From Terrimonas pollutisoli (GTDB lineage: Bacteria > Bacteroidota > Bacteroidia > Chitinophagales > Chitinophagaceae): a stretch of 64,000 nt of DNA. Shown here piece by piece: positions 28,676 through 38,300 of this stretch. Each line of letters starts with the position of its first letter. Positions within the stretch are counted from its first letter, which is position 1. Under the pieces are notes generated by a model. That model did no database searches, was not told where the DNA came from, and saw only the letters and a program-made list of their open reading frames with translations. The position numbers were made by a program, and so were the translations under genes. The stretch spans positions 62,001 to 126,000 of the forward strand of contig NZ_JARKNA010000004.1 in the NCBI RefSeq assembly GCF_029360765.1. The letters are read 5' to 3'.

Positions 28676-30025
28676 ATGAAATCACTGAAATATTTTTTGG
28701 CAGCATTAATTATCACATCATCATTGCAAGGTTTTGCACAGAAAAAACAAATTGGCAGGGAAACATCCGAACAAAAACAGCAGCGCATGGCATGGTGGAC
28801 AAACGATCGCTTCGGGATGTTTATACATTGGGGTTTATATGCAGGAGCAGCAAGACATGAATGGGTGAAGCGTTGGGAAAGAATGAATGATGCGCAATAC
28901 CAGCCTTATTTTGATAATTTCAATCCCGATATGTTCAACCCGGGAGAATGGGCCAGGCAAGCCAAAGCAGCGGGTATGAAGTATGCGGTGCTTACGACCA
29001 AACATCATGAAGGTTTTTGTTTGTTTGATTCAAAATACACGGATTATAAAGCCACCAACACCAGGGCAAAAAGGGATTTAGTAAAAGAGTTCGTGGAAGC
29101 ATTTCGTGCAGAAGGTTTGAAAGTTGGGTTTTATTATTCATTGCTCGACTGGCATCACCCTGATTATACTATTGATGCCTTGCATCCCCTTCAGCCCGCT
29201 AATGAAACTGACTCTGCCTATGCGCGGCTGAATAAGGGCAAAGACTGGAGCAAATACAAAACTTATTTGCATAACCAGATAAGAGAGTTGCTTACCAATT
29301 ATGGTAAAATAGATATTATATGGTTAGATTTTTCTTATCCGAACAGCAATGGTCATGGCAAAGGCAAAAACGACTGGGGTTCTGTTGAGTTACTTAAGAT
29401 GATAAGAAAATTACAACCGGGAATATTGGTGGATAACAGGCTTGACCTTGATGAGTATACTGATGGTGCTGATTTTGTAACACCTGAACAGGTAAAGCCT
29501 GAAGAGCTTAACAAGTTTGCCGGTACCTACTTTGAAACCTGCCAGACCTTTTCCGGATCGTGGGGTTATTACCGTGATGAAAGTACATGGAAGACAAATC
29601 ATGAACTGCTTACACTGCTGATTACTGCAGCCAGTAAAGGAGGCAACCTGATACTGAATGTAGGCCCCACTGCAAGGGGCTATTTTGATTACCGGGCGCA
29701 ACGTGCATTAGATAGTATGGGTACCTGGATGAAATATAACAATAAAGCTATCTACAATTGCAGGCAGGCACCGGAGGGTTTTGCAGTTCCGGAAAAAACG
29801 TTGCTAACTTACAGCCCCTCCACTAAAAGAATATATATTCACCTGATGGATTATCATACGCAAACATTGGTGCTGCCTGGGTACAAGGACAAGATAAAAT
29901 ATGCGCAGTTTTTGCATGACGCATCTGAAGTAAAGTACAAGGAACAAGGCGACGATATTGTATTGATACTTCCGGTAAATAAACCAGCTATTGAAGTGCC
30001 GGTGATAGAGCTGATGCTGAAATGA
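28676..30025 (+). CDS. GH29 alpha-L-fucosidase
   Basis: 449 residues, signal 'FLAALIITSSLQGFAQ'. The GH29 barrel opens with 'WWTNDRFGMFIHWGLYAGAA', includes 'YAVLTTKHHEGFCLFDSKYT' and 'GLKVGFYYSLLDWHHPDYT', and has the nucleophile D218 in 'IDIIWLDFSYP'. The conserved 'TAASKGGNLILNVGPTARG' follows, then a short beta-sandwich with 'VIELMLK' at the end. These retaining exo-enzymes release terminal alpha-L-fucose, normally in the periplasm in Bacteroidota. It is the last gene of PUL 2 and probably separately expressed, because a terminator and a 405-base gap precede it. The acid/base residue varies among GH29 members and I do not assign it. Confidence 0.95.
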   Translation: MKSLKYFLAALIITSSLQGFAQKKQIGRETSEQKQQRMAWWTNDRFGMFIHWGLYAGAARHEWVKRWERMNDAQYQPYFDNFNPDMFNPGEWARQAKAAGMKYAVLTTKHHEGFCLFDSKYTDYKATNTRAKRDLVKEFVEAFRAEGLKVGFYYSLLDWHHPDYTIDALHPLQPANETDSAYARLNKGKDWSKYKTYLHNQIRELLTNYGKIDIIWLDFSYPNSNGHGKGKNDWGSVELLKMIRKLQPGILVDNRLDLDEYTDGADFVTPEQVKPEELNKFAGTYFETCQTFSGSWGYYRDESTWKTNHELLTLLITAASKGGNLILNVGPTARGYFDYRAQRALDSMGTWMKYNNKAIYNCRQAPEGFAVPEKTLLTYSPSTKRIYIHLMDYHTQTLVLPGYKDKIKYAQFLHDASEVKYKEQGDDIVLILPVNKPAIEVPVIELMLK

Positions 30026-30150
30026 AATTTATACCAATTGTGTATCCGGAATTATTTTTAGGAGTGTACTTTTAAATTAACCTGAGAATATCTGATCTTG
30101 GAATACTGAGTTTTATTTAATAATTTCTGCTCCGGGCAATACATAGATGA

Positions 30151-30495
30151 ATGAGTTTGTTGATAAAGGATTTTCCCCAAGAACTTGCTTTTTGCCCTGT
30201 TTTTGATGATTTGTTAACTAAGATCAGGAAGTTTGGGCCGGACATCGCTATTGCGCCTGCCGTAAGTTATCTCTCATTGCTGCGGGGTGAAAAAAAGATT
30301 GGCATCATACAGGTCTCAACAAATAGAATGGATATTGGCCTTAAGCTGAAAGGAGAGGAAGCGACAAAAAGACTGGAAGCAGCCGGTAACTGGAACGCCA
30401 TGGTCACGCACCGCGTACGAATTAGTGATCCAAAGCAAATTGATAAAGAATTGCCTGGATGGTTACTCAATGCCTATTGTGCTTCGATTAAATAG
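30151..30495 (+). CDS. DUF5655-like small protein
   Basis: 114 residues. The order 'VFDDLLTKIRKFGPDIAIAP', 'YLSLLRGEKKIGIIQVSTNR', 'MDIGLKLKGEEATKRLEAAG' and 'THRVRISDPKQIDKELPGWL' follows the DUF5655 pattern (a predicted nucleic-acid or transport-associated fold of unknown function). No signal peptide or membrane span. It has no operon partner and marks the end of PUL 2. A 60-codon frame overlapping its 3' end (30425-30607) is not considered real. Confidence 0.7.
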   Translation: MSLLIKDFPQELAFCPVFDDLLTKIRKFGPDIAIAPAVSYLSLLRGEKKIGIIQVSTNRMDIGLKLKGEEATKRLEAAGNWNAMVTHRVRISDPKQIDKELPGWLLNAYCASIK

Positions 30496-30684
30496 CCGTT
30501 ACGTCTATGTCATCTACGGAAAATTCCCCGTCAATGATACACCCCGTAAAATGGTAAGGGAAGAAGTGTGGAATGAGGGTAGCGTTGACACGGTAATGTT
30601 AGAGTGAGGATTTAAATTAGCACTCTAATTTTCCACAGATATCCAGGCACTACTTTCTTTTCTTAATGTACTCAGTTTTGGATA

Positions 30685-30939
30685 TTACTTATTTGTCAAT
30701 TTCCTGAGGTACACGATAGCGCATTGTATATTGCACCAGTGTGTATAGTCAAAGTTGCCAGGAGATAGATCTTTTAATCCTTGCTTTAATTTAACCAGGT
30801 AATCAGCTTTTACTTTTGCGGGTAAATGTTTTTCTTTTAAAATCTGTATTGATCTGTCTATGATCTGCTCAGTTTCTTCGCAGTCACCCGCCGTTCCCAG
30901 CTTTTGCACCACAAACTCTTTGTACTCCTCGATAGTCAT
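30685..30939 (-). CDS. Uncharacterised 84-residue helical protein
   Basis: ATG-initiated, 'MTIEEYKEFVVQKLGTAGD', rich in Lys and Glu and predicted helical throughout; ends 'CAIVYLRKLTNK'. I do not recognise the family. No signal peptide, no cysteine motif (two Cys at about 20 and 69). Codon use looks like real coding sequence and no overlapping frame competes. It is transcribed opposite to the DUF5655-like gene, with which it is convergent. Confidence 0.6.
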   Translation of the reverse strand: MTIEEYKEFVVQKLGTAGDCEETEQIIDRSIQILKEKHLPAKVKADYLVKLKQGLKDLSPGNFDYTHWCNIQCAIVYLRKLTNK

Positions 30940-31322
30940 GGCAAGTTTTTTAAATATTATAGGCGAATAGTTTTTACCAGGTTTAGATACGTAATAATAT
31001 TTTCGTCCTTATAAAGCTGCTTTCTGAATATTGCGTACTGCTATTTTTCACAATTCGAATAACCGCTGACCACCAAAGAAGCGGGCTAATTACCAGTATA
31101 AAAATAAGAATTTTAAACGGGGTCGGTTTAAAGTAGCCAAAACTGCTTTTGTTTCCATTACAACCAATTCTCCAAAAATACTTTTGCAGTATAAATGAAC
31201 GGGCTAACTAAAATAGATACGCTGCGAAAGTGAAAAGTCTTTTTTTTTACGTGCAGGCTGTCATTAAAGCCATGATAAAAGAAAAGGTGATTGATTCAAC
31301 ATTCATAGAGATTCAATCTCAC
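30940..31322. other. 383-base region without a confident gene
   Basis: The minus strand has an open frame 30983-31207 (74 codons) whose translation looks protein-like, with one hydrophobic span ('FKILIFILVISPLLWW'), but it has no ATG, GTG or TTG near its beginning. An ATG (around 31158) lies in a different frame. It could be a decayed or frameshifted small membrane protein. Nothing else is seen. Confidence 0.3.
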
Positions 31323-32093
31323 TTAATGTAAGGTTCCCGAAAATAGCGTGGTCTCAAATTCCATGCGGACAAAACCGTTTTCATTGCAGGCGATAAATAA
31401 TTGTATCAGGGCCGAGATCATCGTTTCGTACGACGAATGCCCGGGTAAGGGTATATAGGATGATGATAATAATTGACCTTTCAGTGCATCGAAATTTAGC
31501 AACTGAACATTGGGGAAGATCGTTTTTTGAAAACCTCCCGGTGTAAACAACTTGTTTATCTTTTCTTCTTCCATCCTGGATGTGGTAGTGTCATCAATGC
31601 GATAGCATTCTTTTATATCCGCATACAACCTGAGAAATTCCGTATCGGTTTTTTGACTGTTCCAGGCCAAAACGACATGCCCACCAGGTTTCAGGATGCG
31701 GCGAAATTCCTTCGCTGCGGCAGTAATATCCATCCAGTGAAAAGCCTGGGCAACGGTGATCAAATCAATGCTGCGGCTTCGCAATCCCGTCGCTTCAGCG
31801 GTGTGCCGGCGGCTGGTGAAATTCAGGTAGTGGCCAAGCTTTGCCTCCCCGGCAATTCTCATTTCTTCATTGGGTTCGATGCAGATGACTTTATAACCCT
31901 GTTGCAACAACGGCTCGGCAAATAATCCTGTACCTGATCCGATGTCTGCTATGCGGCAGTTCCTTGCAAGGCCAATTGTTTGCTCTAAATAAGGAATGAT
32001 TTCTTTGGGATAACCGGGACGATATTTGACATAATTTTCGGCGCGGTTGGAAAAACGGGTGGTGGCTGTTAGCACCGGGAGCTCACTGATCAT
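31323..32093 (-). CDS. Class I SAM-dependent methyltransferase
   Basis: 256 residues from the ATG at 32093 ('MISELPVLTATTRFSNRAEN'); the frame is open further upstream but that part has no methyltransferase match. Family opening 'FSNRAENYVKYRPGYP', motif I 'IADIGSGTGLFAEPLLQQGY', acidic end of strand 2 'VICIEPNEEMR', and 'FHWMDITAAAKEFRRILKPG' with 'GHVVLAWN' fit the Methyltransf_11/25 group of small-molecule methyltransferases. Cytoplasmic, no signal. It is divergent from the membrane protein at 32332. Substrate unknown; not evidently linked to the PULs. Confidence 0.88.
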   Translation of the reverse strand: MISELPVLTATTRFSNRAENYVKYRPGYPKEIIPYLEQTIGLARNCRIADIGSGTGLFAEPLLQQGYKVICIEPNEEMRIAGEAKLGHYLNFTSRRHTAEATGLRSRSIDLITVAQAFHWMDITAAAKEFRRILKPGGHVVLAWNSQKTDTEFLRLYADIKECYRIDDTTTSRMEEEKINKLFTPGGFQKTIFPNVQLLNFDALKGQLLSSSYIPLPGHSSYETMISALIQLFIACNENGFVRMEFETTLFSGTLH

Positions 32094-32331
32094 TACCAAA
32101 TGGATTTGCCTGCAATCTAAATGTATTTTTCTTGCCCGGAGGTAATTATAAAAATTTAATACAAGATTCATAGCAAATCCTGCTTCCTCGTAGAGTTGGC
32201 CAGGGACATGTTGCAATTTGTTTGGGCATGAATTTCGATTGTATTTTGCAACAAGGAATAAAATTACCTGTTAAACACGTATCTGCCGGTGTAAAGAATG
32301 TTGTTAAACGTGCATTTTTCGTGAAAAAGTT

Positions 32332-32946
32332 ATGGCTTCAATCCTGATAGGAAGTTTTTTAATCAGTCTGCTTCATGCGATTATACCCAGTCATTGGCTA
32401 CCTGTGCTTGCGATCGGGAAAAAAGAGAATTGGGATTTAAGCGAGACGGAAAAGGTCACATTTATTGCAGGCCTGGCTCATGTTCTAAGTACCGTTATCA
32501 TTGGTATTTTTCTTGGGATAATCGGGATTGAGTTAAGCAGTACTATTGAAGATTTTACCCGCATTATTGCACCATCCATTATAATACTGATAGGTTTTTA
32601 TTTTATTAGACAACACTACGTGCATCATCATTTTCATTTGCAAAAGCAGAAAGTAGCTGGTAAGCCAAAAAGTAAAATCATTGCGGGCTTGGTTTTAGCT
32701 ATGTTTCTTTCTCCGTGTCTTGAAATTGAGGCTTATTTTTTATTGGCCGGTACGAAAGGCTGGTGGATACTGGCAACAATAGCGCTGTTGTACTCCGTAG
32801 TAAGCATTTCCGGAATGCTTTTGTGGATCAGGTTTGCTTATAAGGGTCTGCTAAAATTAAACTGGCACAAATGGGAGCACAATGCCGGATTAATATCCGG
32901 TGGTGTTTTAATAGCAACCGGGATCTTATCATTTTTCATTTATTAA
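32332..32946 (+). CDS. Six-span membrane protein with His-rich loop (NicO/UreH-like fold)
   Basis: 204 residues, six predicted spans: about 1-26, 44-70, 82-97, 116-143, 147-173 and 185-204. The first span carries 'LLHAIIPSHWLPVLAIGKKE' and span 4 'MFLSPCLEIEAYFLLAG', a pattern found in the NicO/RcnA/UreH-like superfamily of metal or small-anion exporters. Between spans 3 and 4 a loop 'RQHYVHHHFHLQKQK' holds a cluster of five His, plausible for binding divalent metal ions. No partner genes nearby. Transport of Ni/Co or similar is inferred, not proven. Confidence 0.65.
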   Translation: MASILIGSFLISLLHAIIPSHWLPVLAIGKKENWDLSETEKVTFIAGLAHVLSTVIIGIFLGIIGIELSSTIEDFTRIIAPSIIILIGFYFIRQHYVHHHFHLQKQKVAGKPKSKIIAGLVLAMFLSPCLEIEAYFLLAGTKGWWILATIALLYSVVSISGMLLWIRFAYKGLLKLNWHKWEHNAGLISGGVLIATGILSFFIY

Positions 32947-33352
32947 TTGGCTTTAAAAAAATCATCAGGAAGCCTGGGTTCCTGGCATAATCATATCATC
33001 AAAGTCTTAAAGGGCATTTTGATTTCTGAAGAGGAAAATATTTTCGATATACTTTGGCCAGGTCTAACCCCGGAAATGCTGTTGTAAAGGTTTAAAAATA
33101 CCGCAAACGTTTGAGTAGTTTATTTATACAGTAAAGGGAGTACCTTGGTATAACAAATTGTGCAGATACAAGCAATATGAGAAGATCAATGATCGGTTTT
33201 GTGTAAGCTTCTGGTGATATTAATGAATAATAGAGAAAGAAATATTTCAAATGTAAATTATTGCTTCAATGTTTTTGCCGCAGACCAGACATTGTTACTC
33301 CTGAGCCATTGAAAACTTTTTCATTTTGATACAAACACACCTTTATTAATCA
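32947..33352. other. Intergenic region before the PUL 3 regulators
   Basis: No confident gene in about 400 bases. Directly after the stop of the membrane protein, the same frame continues open for 46 codons from a TTG (32947-33087, ending 'LWPGLTPEMLL'), which looks somewhat coding-like but has no support. The remainder is AT-rich leader leading into the promoter at 33353. Confidence 0.35.
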
Positions 33353-33384
33353 TTTGACAACATCGTTTTCAAAAGATAGTTTTG
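33353..33384 (+). promoter_or_regulatory. Bacteroidota-type promoter for the PUL 3 sigma/FecR genes
   Basis: TTTG (33353-33356), 20 bases, then TAGTTTTG (33377-33384). This matches the TTTG-N19-21-TAnnTTTG consensus of the primary sigma factor of Bacteroidota exactly in both boxes and spacing. Transcription would begin near 33391, about 15 bases before the ATG at 33406. Confidence 0.7.
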
Positions 33385-33405
33385 CGGTGTTTTTATTTTT
33401 GCCAT

Positions 33406-33996
33406 ATGACCAGTCGAAGTGAACATGTAGAGCTTTTATTCAGAAATGTGTGTTCCCAAAGCAGCACCAAAGATTATGAAGAACTCTACAAGCTTTTGTG
33501 CAATCGATTGATTCATTTTTCGGCGTCTATCATAGGTTCCTTTCACCAGGCCGAGGAAATTGTTTCTGATGTTTTTATTTCGCTCTGGCAAAAACGGGAG
33601 CTGTTGGGCCGAGTAGAAAACCCGGTGGTATTCCTGTATGTGTGTACAAAGAATCTGACACTGAATGCACTGCAAAAGACAAGACAACAACTGCTTTCTT
33701 ATGACGCATTATATGACGATGCTTTGTCTATAGTGCCGGACGTGGAAAGTCATATTATATCCACACAGGTAGCTCAGAAAATCGAAAATGCTATTCGCTG
33801 CCTCCCCGCCCGTTGCCAGCTTATTTTTCGTCTGATCAAAATGGATGGGCTTCGCTACAAGGAAGTGGCCGAATTGATGGAAATTTCCCCGAAAACAGTA
33901 GATGCGCAATTAACCATCGCTGTGAAAAAGGTGGCTGAAACCATCCGTCTTGATATGTCTGATGACATGATTGCTGCTTTTCTGCACCGCCGATAA
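33406..33996 (+). CDS. ECF sigma-70 factor, PUL 3 regulator
   Basis: 196 residues from the ATG at 33406 ('MTSRSEHVELLFRNVCS'); an upstream ATG at 33382 overlaps the promoter -7 box and is rejected. Region 2: 'YEELYKLLCNRLIHFSASII', 'EIVSDVFISLWQKRELLG'. Region 4: 'CLPARCQLIFRLIKMDGLRY' followed by the helix-turn-helix 'EVAELMEISPKTVDAQL'. Same Bacteroidota FecR-linked ECF group as the PUL 2 factor. The FecR gene starts 58 bases after the stop, and an STN-SusC follows. A consensus housekeeping promoter drives it, so basal synthesis does not seem to depend on its own activity. Confidence 0.92.
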   Translation: MTSRSEHVELLFRNVCSQSSTKDYEELYKLLCNRLIHFSASIIGSFHQAEEIVSDVFISLWQKRELLGRVENPVVFLYVCTKNLTLNALQKTRQQLLSYDALYDDALSIVPDVESHIISTQVAQKIENAIRCLPARCQLIFRLIKMDGLRYKEVAELMEISPKTVDAQLTIAVKKVAETIRLDMSDDMIAAFLHRR

Positions 33997-34054
33997 TTTT
34001 TTTTCGGATTCTTTAGGGAACTTTTGTTACTATTTCTGTCCTTACTGTATATCT

Positions 34055-35164
34055 ATGTCTGATAAACTTCCAAACGAACGAATCTGGGAACTACTGGCGA
34101 AGAAACTTTCCAGGGAAATATCGCAGGATGAACTGGATGAACTCCATGCTTTGCTGCAGAAGCATTCCTATGTCTCCTATGTCGATGAAGTGCTCGGGCA
34201 TGAATGGCGTGACAGTTATACTTACTATCAGCCGGACAAGACATCGAGGCTTTTCGAAAATCATCAGCAGCGGCTGGCAATGGCTATGCGGGAAAACGAT
34301 GTTGTTCCGACATTGCCGGCAGATCAGGGTCGCCGGGGGGTGATAAAGAGAATATGGCAATACGCAGCGGCTGCCTGTGTCGTTGTTGCTTTTTTAGCTG
34401 CCTGGAGATGGTGGAGCCAGGATAATAAAGACAATGCTGAACAAAGAATTGCCTATCAACAGCAATTAGTCACACAAAAAGGGGATCGTTCGCAAATAGT
34501 TTTGCCAGATGGTTCAAAAGTTTGGCTGAACGCCGGAAGTACACTGGATTATCCCAAACAATTCACCGGCAAAACAAGAGATGTTCAACTGCAGGGCGAA
34601 GCTTATTTTGAAGTAACGGAAGACAGTAAAAAACCGTTTTTTGTTCATACCAATGCGTTTTATATAAAAGTATTGGGAACTGGTTTTAATGTCAGAGCTT
34701 ACGCTGATGAAGATAGCGCTGTAACGGCCCTCGTACATGGCTCGGTTGAAGTCATCCTGAGCGGCAAAGAAAAAAGAACCATTCGCCTGCGTCCCAACGA
34801 AAAGATTACTCTCCCAATGAATGCGGTAGCATCTGCGGAGTCTGAAAAATCAACGGAAAATCCGACCATGCTTTTGGACGGGATCAGCCCGGAAAAAATG
34901 ACGATGGTAGAGGATACGGTGCAATTGGAAACGGCCTGGGTAAACAACAAACTTGCGTTTAAAAAATTACCTCTTGTGGATGTTGCAGCTATGCTTGAAA
35001 AATGGTTTGGCGTTGATATCCGGTTTAAGAATGAGGCAAGAAAAGCCGTTAAACTTAGCGGAGTATACGATGGAGAAAATCTGGATTACATTTTATATAC
35101 TCTTGAAGCGACAGGAACTTTCCATTATACGAAAGATACCAACAACGTGATATGGATTGAATAA
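34055..35164 (+). CDS. FecR-family anti-sigma factor with DUF4974 domain, PUL 3
   Basis: 369 residues from the ATG at 34055 ('MSDKLPNERIWELLAKKLS'); the longer frame overlaps the sigma gene and reads as Cys/Phe-rich noise. Cytoplasmic sigma-binding part about 1-95, one span 'AAAACVVVAFLAAWRWW' (about 102-118). The FecR domain has 'GSKVWLNAGSTLDYPKQF', 'GEAYFEVTEDS' and 'VLGTGFNVRAYA', and the C-terminal DUF4974 begins 'LAFKKLPLVDVAAMLEKWFG'. Should relay contact with the STN domain of the downstream SusC to the sigma factor. The 207-base gap to susC holds a perfect hairpin. Confidence 0.93.
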   Translation: MSDKLPNERIWELLAKKLSREISQDELDELHALLQKHSYVSYVDEVLGHEWRDSYTYYQPDKTSRLFENHQQRLAMAMRENDVVPTLPADQGRRGVIKRIWQYAAAACVVVAFLAAWRWWSQDNKDNAEQRIAYQQQLVTQKGDRSQIVLPDGSKVWLNAGSTLDYPKQFTGKTRDVQLQGEAYFEVTEDSKKPFFVHTNAFYIKVLGTGFNVRAYADEDSAVTALVHGSVEVILSGKEKRTIRLRPNEKITLPMNAVASAESEKSTENPTMLLDGISPEKMTMVEDTVQLETAWVNNKLAFKKLPLVDVAAMLEKWFGVDIRFKNEARKAVKLSGVYDGENLDYILYTLEATGTFHYTKDTNNVIWIE

Positions 35165-35271
35165 AATGCCGTTACAAAAAAGATTAATTCACCCAAAACA
35201 ACTGTAACATGAAAGAATCCTTTCCCCCTTAGTCAACAAAACATACAGCAGTTATTTCAACCAATAAAAAA

Positions 35272-35295
35272 CGGGAAATGTTGGCCCATTTCCCG
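35272..35295. promoter_or_regulatory. Perfect hairpin in the leader of PUL 3 susC
   Basis: CGGGAAATG (35272-35280) and CATTTCCCG (35287-35295) form a 9-bp stem with a 6-base loop. The A-run precedes the stem, so as a terminator it would work on the minus strand, where there is no gene to end. On the + strand it would be a stable leader structure 77 bases before the susC ATG. Terminator for antisense transcription or leader regulation are both possible. Confidence 0.5.
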
Positions 35296-35371
35296 CTAAG
35301 ATTAATTGGGTAATAATACTGTATTGTCTGGAAGTCGCTACAATATTTATTTAACCAACCAATTCAAAGGT

Positions 35372-38300
35372 ATGCAAAAAATGCTACTGCTAAAATGGCC
35401 TGGCAAGGAGCCAGGCTATCGTAAACTGCTTCTGATTATGAAACTCACAGCTTTTTTCCTGCTTATGTTTTGTCTGCAGGTAAGTGCTACGGGACATTCG
35501 CAGAAAATTTCTATAAAAATCTCGAGGGCCAGTCTTGAAAAGGCTTTTTCTCTGATCGAAAAAGAAACCAACTTCCGGTTTGTATATAGTGATGATTATC
35601 TGCCCCTGAACAAAAGGATAAATATAGAGGCTAACGATTGGAGCATTGATAAACTTTTACATGAAATACTCGGCGATACAAGATTGGGTTACCGTATGAT
35701 GGCCAATAATCTGGTCGTTATTGCCCCAACCGGCTCTGAAAACAACGATATTATGGTAACCGGGAAAGTATTGAATAGTCTTGGCGAGCCATTGACCGGT
35801 GTCAGCGTTCAGTTAAAGAATACGACCCTTGGTACCACAACAAATGCAAAAGGCGAATTTGAATTAAAAGTACCGGAGAACGCCGTACTTGTATTTTCCT
35901 TTGTTGGCTATACTACTCAGGAAATAGCCCTGGATGGAAGGACATCGCTCTCTTTATCGCTTACAGCCATAGACAACAGTATGAACGAAGTCGTGGTAGT
36001 AGGATATGGATCTCAAAAGAAAATCAATGTTACCGGGGCCGTTGACCAGGTGTCGGGAAAAGAATTGGCGAAAAGACCTATTGCCAATATTTTTCAAGGC
36101 TTGCAGGGGCTTAGTCCAGGGCTTAACATCACCTATTCAGGAGGCAGGCCGGGTTCTACTCCTTCTATCAATGTCCGGGGTGTTACTACACTTACAGGTG
36201 GTGGGGCTTCTCCACTGATTGTAATAGATGGAATAGCATCGGCTACTGATGATATGCTTCGCCTTAACCCTTCTGATATTGCTTCAGTTACTGTATTGCG
36301 GGATGCAGCATCAGCAGCTATTTATGGTGCCCGTGCTGCCTTTGGAGTTGTTTTGATTACTACTAAGCAAGGCGTAAGCGGGGGAAGGCAACGTATCAGT
36401 TACAATAATTATTTTTCCTGGTCACGCAGCACGGTATTACCCGATATGGTAACTGACCCTTATATCTACTCCAGGGTATTGGAAACATCTACTGATAATT
36501 CGCCATGGGATTATGTAAATTATTCAGATTATCACTATCAATGGGCAAAGGAGCGTTCAGAAAACCCTTCTGTAGAAGATACACGGATAGATCCCAACGA
36601 TCCGAACCGCTGGATATATATGGGCAGCAATAACTGGAATGACTATTTTTTTAATAAAACAAATTCTTCACAAAATCATAGTCTTTCCTTCAGTGGCGGG
36701 TCTGAAATCGGTAGAGGAAAACCTTTTGGCTATCTGATTTCTACGGACTATACTAAAGAGAATGGTTTGAACAAACTGGCCAAAGACGATTGGAACCGCT
36801 ATGGATTAAGGGCACGTCTTAATTTTACGCCAATCAATGGGTTGAAGTTTGATAATAACCTTAATGTCTATCAGACCATTTCTTCTGCTCCGAGTTACGC
36901 TATAACCGACCTTTATTATCTGCAGCCTACTCAGGTAGCCAAAAACCCCGATGGTACATGGGCCAATACCGCAGCGGGAAGATTGGGTGCACAATTAACA
37001 AACGGTGGACGTGATGATCAAAACCGGTTTGGCTTTCATAATATCTTCAGGGGCGTTGTGAGTTTATTAAACAATGACTTGCAGATTACCGGAAGCGCCA
37101 GTTTTAAACGGGAGCTTTGGAAATATAATAAGGACTATAAAAAATATAAAATTGGCTATGGCCCCACTGATATCCGTGAAGAAGGCGGTAGTGGTTCCGT
37201 CACCATCAGGAACGGCAATGTGAAGCATGATGTATATGATCTTTATGCTAACTACACCAAGCGCCTTGGCAATGATCATGAATTTAAATTAATGGCCGGT
37301 TATAACCAGGAAGAATATATCTGGTCTTACGAACAAGCATCAAGGGATGTGCTGATCTCATCTTCCCTTCCTTACATTGGATTAACCACTGGCACTGCTG
37401 CTATTAAATCAGATTATACTACCTATGCACTCCGTAGTATTTTTGGCCGTTTTAACTATACTTACAAAGGAAGGTATATCATCGAAGCAAATGGCCGTCG
37501 CGATGGTTCTTCCCGTTTCCCCAAAGAGCGCAGGTGGGGATTTTTTCCTTCTGTTTCCGCAGCATGGATAGCCAGTGATGAGCCATTGTTGCAGTCCCTT
37601 ACCAGGCATGTGCCTACGCTTAAGTTCCGTGCATCTTACGGCGACCTGGGCAACCAAAGCGTAAGCGATTTTGGTTATATACAAACGTTGCCTACCAAAC
37701 CATCTTCTTATCTTATTAATAATGTTTTTCCTGTTGTAATCGGTGAGCCGGATCCCAGGATTCCTTTTCATATGGCACCGCTTTTACAGGTTGACCCCGA
37801 TACTTATACATGGGAAAAAGTAACCACCTTTAACGTAGGTACAGATATTGGTCTATTGAAAAATAAAGTTCAGGTTGGTTTTGATTATTATGTCCGCAAA
37901 ACGATAGGCATGCTGGGCCCGGTTGCTGAACTGCCGGGAGTGTTAGGAACAAGTGCACCAACACAAAACTCAGCCGACCTTGCAACAAAGGGGTTTGAAT
38001 TATCTGTAGGTTACAGGGATAATTTTAATATAGCTTCAAAACCTTTTGGTTTCGGAGCCAGGTTTACACTTTCTGATTCCCGTACAAAAATCACACGATA
38101 TAAAAATGACCTGCTTTTGTTATCGGATTACAGGGTAGGCCAGTACACCGACGAAATCTGGGGGCTTGAGAGTAATGGTTATTTCAAAACACAGGATGAA
38201 ATAAACAGCCTTGATGAGTCAGCTATTGTTCCCTGGGGTGCATTAGACATTGTAGAAGGCTGGCCTAAATATATAGATCAGAACAAGGATAAAAAAATAA

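Noticed and set aside
33971..34054. Upstream extension of the PUL 3 FecR gene into the sigma gene
   Set aside because: It overlaps the sigma reading frame and reads as Cys/Phe-rich noise; ATG 34055 begins a normal FecR N-terminus.
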